From positions 1 to 21,817 of IMG/VR virus record IMGVR_UViG_3300025079_000034: a stretch of 21,817 nucleotides of DNA; one strand, 5' to 3'. Position numbers and translations under genes: made by a program. Every line of letters begins with the position of its first letter. Position 1 is the first letter of the stretch. The notes below the pieces were generated by a model. The model was not told where the DNA came from, did not search any database, and saw nothing but the letters and a program-made list of their open reading frames with translations. Shown here piece by piece: positions 1 to 6,897 of the stretch. The DNA is from a virus.

Positions 1-1118
1 GTTGTGTTATTAAACGATGCAGAAGTACCTAAAGCGGTGTTGTTTGCACCTGTGGTATTGCATCTGAAAGAATTATCTCCGAAACTAGCATTTAGTGTTC
101 CTGTTGTATTACCAAGTGATGACTTAAAACCAAATGCTGTATTAGTAGCACCTGTTGTGTTAGCTGATAAAGCACAAAAACCCATTGCTGTGTTGTTATT
201 TGCTGTTTGATTTGCAAATAAGGCTTTATATCCTACACCTGTATTAAAATCTCCTGTTGAATTTGTGTAAACAGAACAAGTTCCAAAAGATGCATTTTGA
301 CAACCTGTTGTATTACCTTTTAAAGCTCTATAACCAACACCTGTATTTTCTCCAGCTGTTGTATTTTGTTCAAGTGCTTCATATCCTACAGCAACATTTA
401 CACCACCTGATGTATTACATACCATCGCACAAAGACCAATTGCTGTATTTGAATCTCCGGTGTTAGCTAATAAAGCATCTTTACCAACTGCTGTATTAAA
501 GTCTCCAGTTTGATTAGTTGTTAAAGCGTCTTTACCTATTGCTACATTACCATCGCCTTCCGATATTGCTGTACCAGCATGATCTCCAATTGCTACATTG
601 TTTGCACCAGATGTCAAACTATCTAAAGCTGTATCTCCTAATCCTACGTTATCTGATCCTGCTGGATGGTTACCATCTAGTTTTATTGTGCCACCATCTG
701 TAGAAAAATTACCAGCGTTAGTTATTCCGTCTGTTGTAGTATTACCATCAACATCTAAATCAACAGCAACAGTTAAATCTGCTGGAAGTGTAACGTCACT
801 GTTTGCATCTTCTACAACTGCTTTTGTTGCAGGTAGAGTACAGAATACATCTTTTGTACCTGCTGAAAAGTTTACAGCATTATTTGAATTTGATGAAGTA
901 ATAGGTGTTGTTCTTGCTAATGTACCAGCTGCAACGGTTCCAAGACCGACTTCGAATTCTGCATTTGCTTGGTTAATGATTGCATAATAAGTTGTATTAC
1001 TATTTCCTATTGCACTAGAAAAAGTTTCAAAGCCTTGAACGGCTCCCGATAAACTAAATGTACCTGTACCTGTAGTAGTAGAGGTTTCTCTTACTCTGTC
1101 ATGTATAACTAATGCCAT
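1..1118 (-). CDS. Tail fibre/adhesin-like protein with YadA-head-type repeats (3' truncated by window)
   Basis: The frame starts at ATG 1118 behind a TTAGGAGTATTAA Shine-Dalgarno region and stays open for 372 codons to the window edge, so the C-terminus is missing. Residues 1-105 (MALVIHDRVRETSTTTGTGT onward, ending near GTKDVFCTLPATK) look like the conserved N-terminal domain of many marine phage tail fibres, probably the virion-anchoring part. From about residue 157 there are 13 tandem units with consensus N-[TV]-A-x-G-x-x-A-L-x-x-N-T-T-G-x-x. Twelve are 17 residues long or cut by the edge, and one (208-223) has 16. Such repeats form the trimeric beta-roll head of YadA-like adhesins. Several cysteines fall at repeat positions 7 and 11. 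The role is probably host receptor binding. It is last in the structural operon, the usual place for a fibre. The sequence supports the call strongly; receptor and fold are inferred. Confidence 0.85.
   Translation of the reverse strand, partial: MALVIHDRVRETSTTTGTGTFSLSGAVQGFETFSSAIGNSNTTYYAIINQANAEFEVGLGTVAAGTLARTTPITSSNSNNAVNFSAGTKDVFCTLPATKAVVEDANSDVTLPADLTVAVDLDVDGNTTTDGITNAGNFSTDGGTIKLDGNHPAGSDNVGLGDTALDSLTSGANNVAIGDHAGTAISEGDGNVAIGKDALTTNQTGDFNTAVGKDALLANTGDSNTAIGLCAMVCNTSGGVNVAVGYEALEQNTTAGENTGVGYRALKGNTTGCQNASFGTCSVYTNSTGDFNTGVGYKALFANQTANNNTAMGFCALSANTTGATNTAFGFKSSLGNTTGTLNASFGDNSFRCNTTGANNTALGTSASFNNT
3..650 (-). repeat. 51-bp tandem coding repeat (13 units)
   Basis: This is the DNA behind the 17-residue units of the fibre gene. 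The units are diverged at nucleotide level but keep the N-T-A-x-G core and N-T-T-G turn. One unit is short by exactly one codon (residues 208-223), so frame and repeat phase are otherwise kept. The array runs off the left edge, so its true copy number is unknown. Confidence 0.85.
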
Positions 1119-1127
1119 TTAATACTC

Positions 1128-1580
1128 CTAACCAGAGATTCTTAATATAGCTGCTGAAGTTGTAAACGCTGGAAATACAACTGTAAAAGTCCCTGATGTG
1201 CTGGTTTTATCTGCTCCAAAATCTAACGCTGCAACAGCTGCATTAGTTGTAGCTGAAGATGTGTTATATATTAATGCACCTCTTGCTGTGATTGTCGCTG
1301 AAGTAAATGACAAATCTGCAAAATCAACAATAGCTACACCTTTACCAGTTCCTGAACCGATAGAAGTACCACTGTTAACTAAAGCTTTACCACCAGCTGA
1401 ATATGTACCTGAATTACTAACTTCGTTAGTAGATGCATAAGCAGTTGTAGTTGAGTTTAGAGTTGCTGAAGAAGTATAGAGAGCTAGTTTAAATTTATCA
1501 CCACCAGATTGTTTAAAATTGTGATCAGCTTCTAGTAATTGTTTTTTAAATGCGTTTGCAATTGCTTGTGTTATAGCCAT
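1128..1580 (-). CDS. Virion-associated structural protein, uncharacterised
   Basis: A 150-residue protein. The N-terminus (MAITQAIANAFKKQLLEADH) is helical. The rest is Ser/Thr/Gly/Ala-rich and strand-forming, with ALYTSSATLNSTTTAY at about 33-48 and SAGGKALVNSG at about 61-71. This type of protein is common just before fibre genes in marine phages and is usually a small virion surface or tail protein; I cannot name its role. It ends 9 bases before the fibre start. The start is preceded by a weak AAGAGA, while a stronger GGAGG lies about 20 bases upstream inside the end of the previous gene. A structural role follows from composition and position. Confidence 0.6.
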   Translation of the reverse strand: MAITQAIANAFKKQLLEADHNFKQSGGDKFKLALYTSSATLNSTTTAYASTNEVSNSGTYSAGGKALVNSGTSIGSGTGKGVAIVDFADLSFTSATITARGALIYNTSSATTNAAVAALDFGADKTSTSGTFTVVFPAFTTSAAILRISG

Positions 1581-1590
1581 AATTTATCTC

Positions 1591-2235
1591 TTATTTTCCT
1601 CCGACTCTGGGAACACCTGATTGGTATTCATCACGTCGTCTTCTTCCCATTTGTTCTATTGAGAATCCTTGCACCGCTTGTTTATATCTTCCTTCGTATA
1701 ATTGTAAAAGATCTGCTGGACCTTTTAAAAAACTAAAGGCTTCGACTAAACATGCATACAAAAGTCCGTTGGGAAAATACTTACTCAAGTATGTTTGTGT
1801 ATTTGTACTAGATAAACCTGGGTCTTTCAAGATATAATTAACTTGAACTTGATATGTTGAGTTAGGAGTAGGAGCTAAAACCATTTTATCATCCTCCCAC
1901 ATACCATAATACTTAGGTTCTCCTGTTACCCCCGTAGAGTTAAATTCTGACATGAAACTTGTATCTCTAAACTCTAAAAAATTTCTCGTGGACCCTGAAC
2001 CACCGTTCACTATTTGTACAGATCTTACTATTAAAGCATCTGCTGGAGTAGAAATAAACCTGTCATTTGTAACTAAATTAGCTGTAGCATATCTTCTATT
2101 ATTGTCAGAATCTACATCTCTATAAATTCTCCATTCAGAATCTTCGATAAAACCATTTACAATAGCAGTAGTTAAAACATTACTATCTACCTCTGTGTAA
2201 TCGCTAATTTTTTGTACTAATTCTGCGTATGTCAT
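1591..2235 (-). CDS. Head-tail adaptor, phage SU10 adaptor-like
   Basis: A 214-residue protein that begins MTYAELVQKISDYTEVDSNV, a typical first helix of the adaptor family described in phage SU10 and found widely in podovirus-like and siphovirus-like phages. Family-like features include the AEWRIYRDVD-type helix (here EDSEWRIYRDVD, about 31-42), the STPADALIVRSVQI strand, the GEPKYYGMWEDDKMVLAPTP segment (about 105-124), and the helical ACLVEAFSFLKGPADLLQLYEGRY (about 161-184). It would sit below the portal and close the head channel. Its ATG overlaps the stop of the preceding 39-codon gene (TAATG), and its last codons contain GGAGG that may serve the next gene. The family assignment is from memory of sequence patterns. 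Confidence 0.65.
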   Translation of the reverse strand: MTYAELVQKISDYTEVDSNVLTTAIVNGFIEDSEWRIYRDVDSDNNRRYATANLVTNDRFISTPADALIVRSVQIVNGGSGSTRNFLEFRDTSFMSEFNSTGVTGEPKYYGMWEDDKMVLAPTPNSTYQVQVNYILKDPGLSSTNTQTYLSKYFPNGLLYACLVEAFSFLKGPADLLQLYEGRYKQAVQGFSIEQMGRRRRDEYQSGVPRVGGK

Positions 2236-2354
2236 TATTCAGGACTTCCTTTATATTTTAAACGTATTTTTTTTATTTTACGATCTTCTATTTCTGCCTC
2301 TTGTCTTTTAGGTGTAAACATGTCTTTAATAAATTTAATAAATTTTCTAATCAT
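2235..2354 (-). CDS. Small basic protein, 39 residues, unknown
   Basis: This short frame exactly fills the gap between two structural genes. It begins in an ATGA overlap with the 206-residue gene and ends in a TAATG overlap with the adaptor gene. The product begins MIRKFIKFIKDMFTPKRQEA, an amphipathic basic helix, then a charged stretch rich in Lys, Glu and Ile. The double overlap suggests translational coupling and argues for a real gene, because 40 codons would not be expected to fit both junctions by chance. It resembles small basic proteins often found beside phage adaptor genes. The function is unknown. Confidence 0.6.
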   Translation of the reverse strand: MIRKFIKFIKDMFTPKRQEAEIEDRKIKKIRLKYKGSPE

Positions 2355-2971
2355 GGTGATATTGTTATAGGTCCTACTGAGCACCCATAACCTCCTCCTT
2401 TTATACTACCACTTGTAGCAGTATCTGTGTTAACTGTAAAATGGAAAAAATTACTTAATGAATAGTCTGATGTATTTGTTCCTGGGTTTCCACTTCCTGT
2501 ATTACTAACATATTTTCCTGTTGTGATAGCGTATCCTGAACCTTGTCCTATTTGTGCACCTGTAATTCCATCAAAACTTGGAATAGTTGCATAAGCAAAA
2601 ACAGGGTTAGTAGCTGTTCCTGTACCAGGTGATATTGTTGGGGGACCTCTAAATAAATAAGTTGTACCACTTGTTAAACCATGTCCAGGAGAAAAAACAT
2701 TTATTATTCCTGACCCTGCTGCATAAGTTTCAAAACCATCTTGTGTTATCATGACAGTTGTAATGGGTTCTGTTCTATCTGTTCGGACATTAAGTAATGC
2801 AACACCATCTCCACCAATTGCTTTAGGTTCGAGTTGTGGTTGCTTAGGTTCATATTCTGTGTAATGAACAAAAGAACCATTCCATTCTTTGACCATTTCT
2901 TTATATGGAAATTCCATACCTGATCTATCTGAAATAGCTTTTGAATGTTTTCCTGTTGCGTACTTAGACAT
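2351..2971 (-). CDS. Conserved virion protein, unknown role
   Basis: A 206-residue protein with a two-part layout. The N-terminal 60 residues (MSKYATGKHSKAISDRSGME, then FPYKEMVKEWNG and PKQPQLEPK) match a pattern I recognise from many marine phages, where this gene sits between adaptor genes. The remainder is Gly/Ser/Thr-rich and strand-forming (SPGHGLTSGTTYLF, TGKYVSNTGSGNPG), resembling a beta-sandwich virion protein. It starts by a TAATG overlap with the gp4-like adaptor gene and ends by an ATGA overlap with the 39-residue gene. A head-completion or neck role is plausible, but nothing in the sequence proves it. Confidence 0.55.
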   Translation of the reverse strand: MSKYATGKHSKAISDRSGMEFPYKEMVKEWNGSFVHYTEYEPKQPQLEPKAIGGDGVALLNVRTDRTEPITTVMITQDGFETYAAGSGIINVFSPGHGLTSGTTYLFRGPPTISPGTGTATNPVFAYATIPSFDGITGAQIGQGSGYAITTGKYVSNTGSGNPGTNTSDYSLSNFFHFTVNTDTATSGSIKGGGYGCSVGPITISP

Positions 2972-3720
2972 TAAGTTCCTGGGTAATAAGCTTTAGGTGT
3001 AATAAATGTACTTGAAGCTGAACCATCTTCTTGTAATGCTCTTTGAAACTCATCTTCATAAATTAATTTCATACCTTGCATTAATTGTGGAGCATATTTC
3101 ATAGAAAGATAATAAGCTAAACCAGAAACCATACATGGTACAAATCTAAAAGGCATGTCCGTTGCGTTTGTATATTCTCCAGCATCTTGAATTCTTTTTA
3201 TGTAATAAAAATGCATATCTTTAGATGCATTCGTAGAATCAGGAGTTGGATAAACATTAACACTAACATGATCAATAAATCTTTGTACCCAATATTGATT
3301 AGGTGTACCTTGAGATAGTTTATTAGAAAAAGCACCATAAGTTGATCTATCAACTTTTGTCATTGGACTATCTGATTGATCTGTTGCTGTTCTATTGCTT
3401 CTTAATTGTGCTTCAAGGACATCGGATATTCCATACACTCCATTTGGATTTGAAGTAGCACTTGTACCGTCAGAGGATGCTCTAAAAAATTTGTATTCAG
3501 CTTGCCCTTGAATTAAATCAAGATCAAGTTCTCCTATTTCCCAATAGTGAATACCTCTATTGCCCCATTCTTGAAGCATTATATTTAAAGAACGTCTAGC
3601 CGTTTTTAATTGAAAACCAGAATAATCTAGTACTCCAATTCTTTCATAAGCTTCTTCTACTATTTCATCAATAGAAAAAGTCTTATCAAATGTAGTTGTA
3701 CCCGAAGTTGTGTTAGCCAT
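2971..3720 (-). CDS. Head-to-tail adaptor, P22 gp4-like
   Basis: A 249-residue protein. The pattern FSIDEIVEEAYERIG (about 16-30), then LKTARRSLNIMLQEWGNRGI (about 38-57), is characteristic of a connector family widespread in short-tailed phages and comparable to P22 gp4. It also has the family-like YVQRFIDH strand (NQYWVQRFIDHVSVNVYPTP, about 141-160), YIKRIQDAG (about 173-181) and the C-terminal helix DMPFRFVPCMVSGLAYYLSM (about 188-207). It would bind the portal ring and lengthen the DNA channel. A clear AGGAGG precedes the ATG, directly behind the TAG stop of the 134-residue gene. The family call is by recalled pattern; P22 gp4 itself is shorter. Confidence 0.65.
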   Translation of the reverse strand: MANTTSGTTTFDKTFSIDEIVEEAYERIGVLDYSGFQLKTARRSLNIMLQEWGNRGIHYWEIGELDLDLIQGQAEYKFFRASSDGTSATSNPNGVYGISDVLEAQLRSNRTATDQSDSPMTKVDRSTYGAFSNKLSQGTPNQYWVQRFIDHVSVNVYPTPDSTNASKDMHFYYIKRIQDAGEYTNATDMPFRFVPCMVSGLAYYLSMKYAPQLMQGMKLIYEDEFQRALQEDGSASSTFITPKAYYPGT

Positions 3721-3728
3721 TTAGCCTC

Positions 3729-4133
3729 CTATTCGTAGACTTTAATCCATTCACAAACAACTGTAACTGTATCTCCTGCTGTGCAAGCTGGTAAAGTTAA
3801 ATTAACATCTCCTGAATATCCACTTGCTTTAGTGTTTTTAAGACCACCAAAATCAGAATAATCAAAAGCCATTTCTCCTGCTAATGTTTGAAAAGCAACA
3901 TCTGTTGTTGCATCCCAAAGTAATCTTACAGCATCCGCTGGTGCTGTAACTGATACATTAAAACTAACTTTGTTAAGTCTTACTGTTTTGCAAGTTTTAC
4001 CATTGTTTGATGCTAATGCTGAAACATCAACTATTTTAGTTGAGCCTCCTGAACTATCAGAAACATTGTTATAATGTGTTATAAGTTTTTTTGCTCCGTC
4101 GAATACAGTTGTGTTTAATACTGTGTCTGCCAT
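3729..4133 (-). CDS. Small virion structural protein, beta-rich
   Basis: A 134-residue protein with MADTVLNTTVFDGAKKLITH at the N-terminus and alternating strands rich in Val, Ala, Thr and Ser (TVRLNKVSFNVSVTAPADAV, VNLTLPACTAGDTVTVVCEW). It looks like a single beta-sandwich domain, as in capsid or tail decoration proteins. The ATG follows AAAAGGAGAAAAAT. It lies after the 9-bp hairpin that separates it from the 172-residue gene, and 8 bases before the gp4-like adaptor. No enzyme motif is seen. Virion surface protein is the best guess. Confidence 0.55.
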   Translation of the reverse strand: MADTVLNTTVFDGAKKLITHYNNVSDSSGGSTKIVDVSALASNNGKTCKTVRLNKVSFNVSVTAPADAVRLLWDATTDVAFQTLAGEMAFDYSDFGGLKNTKASGYSGDVNLTLPACTAGDTVTVVCEWIKVYE

Positions 4134-4150
4134 ATTTTTCTCCTTTTAAA

Positions 4151-4174
4151 AGGTGCCTGCATTACCAGGCACCT
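4151..4174 (-). terminator. Intergenic hairpin, weak terminator or processing site
   Basis: A perfect 9-bp stem AGGTGCCTG/CAGGCACCT with a 6-base loop starts 12 bases beyond the stop at 4187. In the transcribed direction the stem is followed by only TTTTAAAAGG, which runs into the RBS of the next gene. The short U tract suggests partial termination, pausing or mRNA end protection rather than a full stop. Confidence 0.5.
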
Positions 4175-4186
4175 CGAGTTAATTTA

Positions 4187-4705
4187 TTACGCGTCTGCGT
4201 ATGGTGTTACTATTGTACCTGATCCAATCAATAAAGAATTGTGAACCAAATATGTAATTGCATCAACCGCGGTAAACGAAACTATGCTACCAACGATTCC
4301 ACCTTTTGTAGAACCATTCATAGTTATAACATCATTTGTTGCAGCTGGTACAAAAGCTTTTTTTGCACCGTCGTTTACACCAATTAAGATTGCACCTTTA
4401 AATTTATCAGTACCGTCTGTTTTGATATCCATATCAGTTGCAGCTGTTTCCACTACAAAGTGAAAAGTTGCACCAAGGTTATTTAAGTTGTTGACGTCGT
4501 TATCACCTGCTGATGCTCCATTTGCACTTATATTGATACTCGGTAAAGTAAATTTACCATCAGCATCATTTGTAAGTAAAATTTTGCCAGCGTGTGCAGC
4601 AACTGTCAAAGTTGTGTCAGCTGTTAAGCTAACAGTCATACCAGGACCTGTATTTATAAAGCCATTTTTAGAAATGACCGGTCCCGAAAAGGTTGTGTTT
4701 GCCAT
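4187..4705 (-). CDS. Virion surface/decoration-like protein
   Basis: A 172-residue protein. MANTTFSGPVISKNGFINTG opens it, followed by repeated strand segments (VSLTADTTLTVAAHAGKILL at about 25-44, TFHFVVETAATDMDIKTDGT at about 80-99). The composition (Ala, Thr, Asn, Gly, few charges) and the FSGPVISKNGF opening are typical of marine phage head or tail surface proteins, sometimes annotated as decoration proteins. It is the first gene after the only convincing internal promoter of the structural region, so it may be made in large amounts. The RBS is AGGAG eight bases before ATG. The exact role is unknown. Confidence 0.55.
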   Translation of the reverse strand: MANTTFSGPVISKNGFINTGPGMTVSLTADTTLTVAAHAGKILLTNDADGKFTLPSINISANGASAGDNDVNNLNNLGATFHFVVETAATDMDIKTDGTDKFKGAILIGVNDGAKKAFVPAATNDVITMNGSTKGGIVGSIVSFTAVDAITYLVHNSLLIGSGTIVTPYADA

Positions 4706-4730
4706 GATTATTCTCCTAGTTAAATTCTAC

Positions 4731-4753
4731 ATAGTCTCTAGGCCGTCGACTAT
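4731..4753 (-). other. Leader hairpin before the 172-residue structural gene
   Basis: A perfect 6-bp inverted repeat ATAGTC/GACTAT with an 11-base loop lies in the untranslated leader between the promoter at 4795-4823 and the start at 4705. A weaker CTGC/GCAG dyad lies beside it at about 4755-4768. It could protect the mRNA 5' end or tune translation. The sequence shows only the dyads. Confidence 0.4.
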
Positions 4754-4794
4754 ACTGCGTCTATGCAGAATATTAATTTATGTATAGTGCCAAA

Positions 4795-4823
4795 AGTATA
4801 TACTAGTTTTGAGTAGAGTGCAA
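4795..4823 (-). promoter_or_regulatory. Sigma70-like promoter within the structural cluster
   Basis: On the minus strand TTGCAC (4818-4823) and TATACT (4795-4800) are separated by exactly 17 bases. The expected start of transcription is near 4788, giving a leader of about 80 bases to the 172-residue gene. It lies in a 166-bp gene-free gap, the largest inside the structural region. The match is near consensus. Confidence 0.65.
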
Positions 4824-4871
4824 GAGAGCCTGTAGTGTGGAGTGGATTTTTTCCAACGATGTAGCTTTTTA

Positions 4872-5081
4872 CTAAGTAGCTACTGAAACTTCAGGAGTTA
4901 AACCTTCGACAGTATTCTGTCTGTGGGCAATTGCTGCTTCTTCCAGCTTGATCTTTGTGATGACTTCTTTAACTTTGTCATCAATTCTGACCATTTCAAG
5001 AGTATATCTATTATTAGATAGGTGCTCTTGTTCCCACTTCAACTCCAAGGACCTTTTTGCTTTGTATAGGTCTTGTATCAT
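4872..5081 (-). CDS. Small helical charged protein, unknown
   Basis: A 69-residue protein (MIQDLYKAKRSLELKWEQEH at the start) predicted almost wholly helical and rich in Glu/Lys/Arg, with a possible coiled coil around MVRIDDKVKEVITKIKLEEA. The start is chosen because the strongest RBS nearby, ATGAGGAGGTTATAG, stands directly before ATG 5081. This places the first 68 bases inside the end of the preceding 85-residue gene in another frame. It lies between the major capsid gene and the promoter at 4795-4823. No known family is recognised. Confidence 0.55.
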   Translation of the reverse strand: MIQDLYKAKRSLELKWEQEHLSNNRYTLEMVRIDDKVKEVITKIKLEEAAIAHRQNTVEGLTPEVSVAT

Positions 5082-5271
5082 CTATAACCTCCTCATAGGT
5101 TATTCTATTTACCTTGTCGTCATAACTTACTCCAAGGTTTTCCCAAACTATACTGTTTTCTCCTAGTTTGTCAAGGATTGATTGTTCTAGTGAAGTTGGG
5201 GAATCTTCAGAATCAACTTTAAACTTTGCGTGATAATTGTATGCCCAAATGTTGATTATGAATTTTTTCAT
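5014..5271 (-). CDS. Small unknown protein downstream of major capsid gene
   Basis: An 85-residue protein that begins MKKFIINIWAYNYHAKFKVD, followed by SPTSLEQSILDKLGENSIVW and EEVIDDTRPIQSKK. The pattern suggests a small alpha/beta domain; no family is recognised. The RBS is weak (AGAAAG with an A-rich spacer). The gene shares 68 bases in a different frame with the next gene, whose strong RBS is embedded here. It begins after the hairpin that follows the capsid gene. It could be a capsid accessory protein from position alone. The C-terminal 23 residues lie in the overlap and are less certain to be under independent selection. Confidence 0.55.
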   Translation of the reverse strand: MKKFIINIWAYNYHAKFKVDSEDSPTSLEQSILDKLGENSIVWENLGVSYDDKVNRITYEEVIDDTRPIQSKKVLGVEVGTRAPI

Positions 5272-5294
5272 GGTTTTTTCTTTCTATATTGTAA

Positions 5295-5320
5295 ATGAGG
5301 CGGTTTTAAGGCCGCCTCAT
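5295..5320 (-). terminator. Hairpin after major capsid gene
   Basis: A perfect 9-bp stem ATGAGGCGG/CCGCCTCAT with an 8-base loop starts 12 bases past the capsid stop. In the direction of transcription only TTTAC follows, so a strong intrinsic stop is unlikely on the minus strand. Partial attenuation or protection of the abundant capsid mRNA is the likely role. The GC-rich arms stand out in this AT-rich sequence. Confidence 0.5.
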
Positions 5321-5332
5321 AAAAAGTATTAA

Positions 5333-6244
5333 TTAAGCACCTTCAACGCCAAAGATACCTCTAGGGTCAGAAACTCCAAAAGAGTATCTTTCTCTAGCTT
5401 TATATCTAACGTTACCAGTATCGAAATCGCCTTCCATTGCAGTTGTCAATGGAGCTCTATTGAACATTTTCATGCCATTAGGGACATCTGTTAAGATATA
5501 AAACGCATCTGAGTCTGTTAGGTAGTTGTTCACTCTATAACCTTGAGGAATCATACCCATAGAAACAATTGCATTGATATCGTTATCAGCTGTGCTTGTT
5601 CTACCTTGAGATTTCATCAATCTCTCAGCTGTGAACTGAAGCTCAGAAGGAATAATCATTTTTACTCCTCTTGCTGCGATTCTAAGGCCTCTTTCGTCAC
5701 TCATTTGACCAATGTCTATTAAAGACTGCTCTAATGAAGTTTCGTTAAGGTCAGCTTGAGTTGCTAAAGTGTTAGCAAAAGTTCCAGCTACTGTAGGGTG
5801 AGAAGTGTTAAATAAAGAAACACCGTCACCTGAATCAAAAGCATCTGCAGTTGGCAGACCATTGATTAGTGGCTCGACTGATTTTACTTGTTTAGCATTA
5901 CTCATAGATCTAGCTAAAGCTTTTGTATATCTAGACGCAAGTCTATCATACAAGTTGTCCTCAATCGCTTCTTCAGTGATTGCGAACGCTAAAGCTACAG
6001 TCTCATGAGTGTATCTAGCTGTGAAAGTTTCTTGTGCTTCATCAAATGAAACTCCAGAACCTTCACCTTTTACTTGTGCGTTTGCGAAACCAGATAACAT
6101 TACTTCCTCTTCGAAAGCTCTGTCAGATGATTCCTCGTTATAAATCTCAGCATGCTGATTTTCGTAACGTTTATATTCCAGGCCGAATAGTGCATTCAAA
6201 CCTGGCTCTAACTCTTTTACGAGTTGGGATCGTGATATAGCCAT
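5333..6244 (-). CDS. Major capsid protein, HK97-fold type
   Basis: A 303-residue protein. The N-terminal arm MAISRSQLVKELEPGLNALF leads to LEYKRYENQHAEIYNEESSD (about 22-41), then the helix-strand segments VALAFAITEEAIEDNLYDRL (about 83-102), SLFNTSHPTVAGTFANTLAT (about 142-161), and IDIGQMSDERGLRIAARGVK (about 176-195). The ending is KARERYSFGVSDPRGIFGVE. This is the pattern of the major head subunit in many marine phages. The length suits an HK97-fold subunit without a long delta domain, with the scaffold encoded separately upstream. The RBS is AATAGGAG. It assembles 5- and 6-mers of the icosahedral shell. Confidence 0.85.
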   Translation of the reverse strand: MAISRSQLVKELEPGLNALFGLEYKRYENQHAEIYNEESSDRAFEEEVMLSGFANAQVKGEGSGVSFDEAQETFTARYTHETVALAFAITEEAIEDNLYDRLASRYTKALARSMSNAKQVKSVEPLINGLPTADAFDSGDGVSLFNTSHPTVAGTFANTLATQADLNETSLEQSLIDIGQMSDERGLRIAARGVKMIIPSELQFTAERLMKSQGRTSTADNDINAIVSMGMIPQGYRVNNYLTDSDAFYILTDVPNGMKMFNRAPLTTAMEGDFDTGNVRYKARERYSFGVSDPRGIFGVEGA

Positions 6245-6265
6245 AATTTATTCTCCTATTCTAGC

Positions 6266-6826
6266 TTAGTTTTGTAGTTCGATTAGATTAGCAACTACTA
6301 CTACTGATCTGAAAGCCGCATTTTCATCGTTTTCAGGATCTTCAGCAGATCTTAGCAGTCTCCATGAAGCCGCATCAGCACTTGTATCATCATGATCCAA
6401 AGTTGCTGAAGATTGTCCAGTAGTTGTACTACCAGCAGAAGCATTCATGTCATACGTTTCAAGGTATCCTGCTTGTGCTAATGCAGCATCAATAGCTACT
6501 ACATATTGTTGTTGAGGGTTATCGAATACAAATGCATCGATATCTTCTGAGTTTGCTGGTGTTACTTGTACGTAATGGTTCGCAAACGTCGGCTTTAAAG
6601 TTGTAGCCGCGTTATAGAATATTCCATTTAATACGCCAAGAATCGGAGTGTCAGTTCCCTGACCTTCGACAATATAACCAGCAGCAGAAGCAACCGCACC
6701 ACCATGAAATATAGTAGTTGCGTAGTTGGCGTCGATTTTATATTTGCCTTGACCAGAAGTCGCTGGAGTTGATCCAAGCGTTCCTGCAGCAATCAAACCG
6801 AAACCTTGTGTGTTTCTATTTGCCAT
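6266..6826 (-). CDS. Capsid decoration-like structural protein
   Basis: A 186-residue protein that opens with MANRNTQGFGLIAAGTLGST, a pattern I recognise from proteins encoded directly before major capsid genes of pelagiphage-like phages. It is strand-rich and low in Lys, with an acidic loop (DHDDTSADAASWRLLRSAED, about 144-163) before a final hydrophobic strand (SVVVVANLIEL). A small trimer-like decoration or head-stabilising protein is a sensible guess. The RBS is AAGGAG nine bases before ATG. It lies 21 bases upstream of the capsid gene, so the two are probably co-translated at high level. Confidence 0.6.
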   Translation of the reverse strand: MANRNTQGFGLIAAGTLGSTPATSGQGKYKIDANYATTIFHGGAVASAAGYIVEGQGTDTPILGVLNGIFYNAATTLKPTFANHYVQVTPANSEDIDAFVFDNPQQQYVVAIDAALAQAGYLETYDMNASAGSTTTGQSSATLDHDDTSADAASWRLLRSAEDPENDENAAFRSVVVVANLIELQN

Positions 6827-6844
6827 AGTTATTTTCTCCTTATG

Positions 6845-6871
6845 TACCTGCCTCGAAAGGCCTCCAGTACG
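6845..6871 (-). other. Imperfect dyad between scaffold-side genes and decoration-like gene
   Basis: The segment begins and ends with GTAC and contains GCCT/AGGC around a CGAA tetraloop, with mismatches between. It occupies the 71-base gap before the decoration-like gene, just as two perfect hairpins occupy the gaps after the capsid and 172-residue genes. It is much weaker than those. Confidence 0.25.
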
Positions 6872-6897
6872 ATTGATTTAATTCAGTGATTTAAAAA

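Noticed and set aside
4-987. Open frames on the plus strand opposite the fibre gene
   Set aside because: They are antisense shadows of the repeat array (Val/Leu/Pro-rich translation of complementary codons), with no RBS, and the minus frame is open for all 372 codons with a strong RBS and a recognisable repeat.
5295-5320. Strong intrinsic terminator reading for the capsid hairpin
   Set aside because: The T run needed after the stem is absent on the minus strand; the A run on the other side would only serve a plus-strand transcript reading away from it, for which there is no gene.
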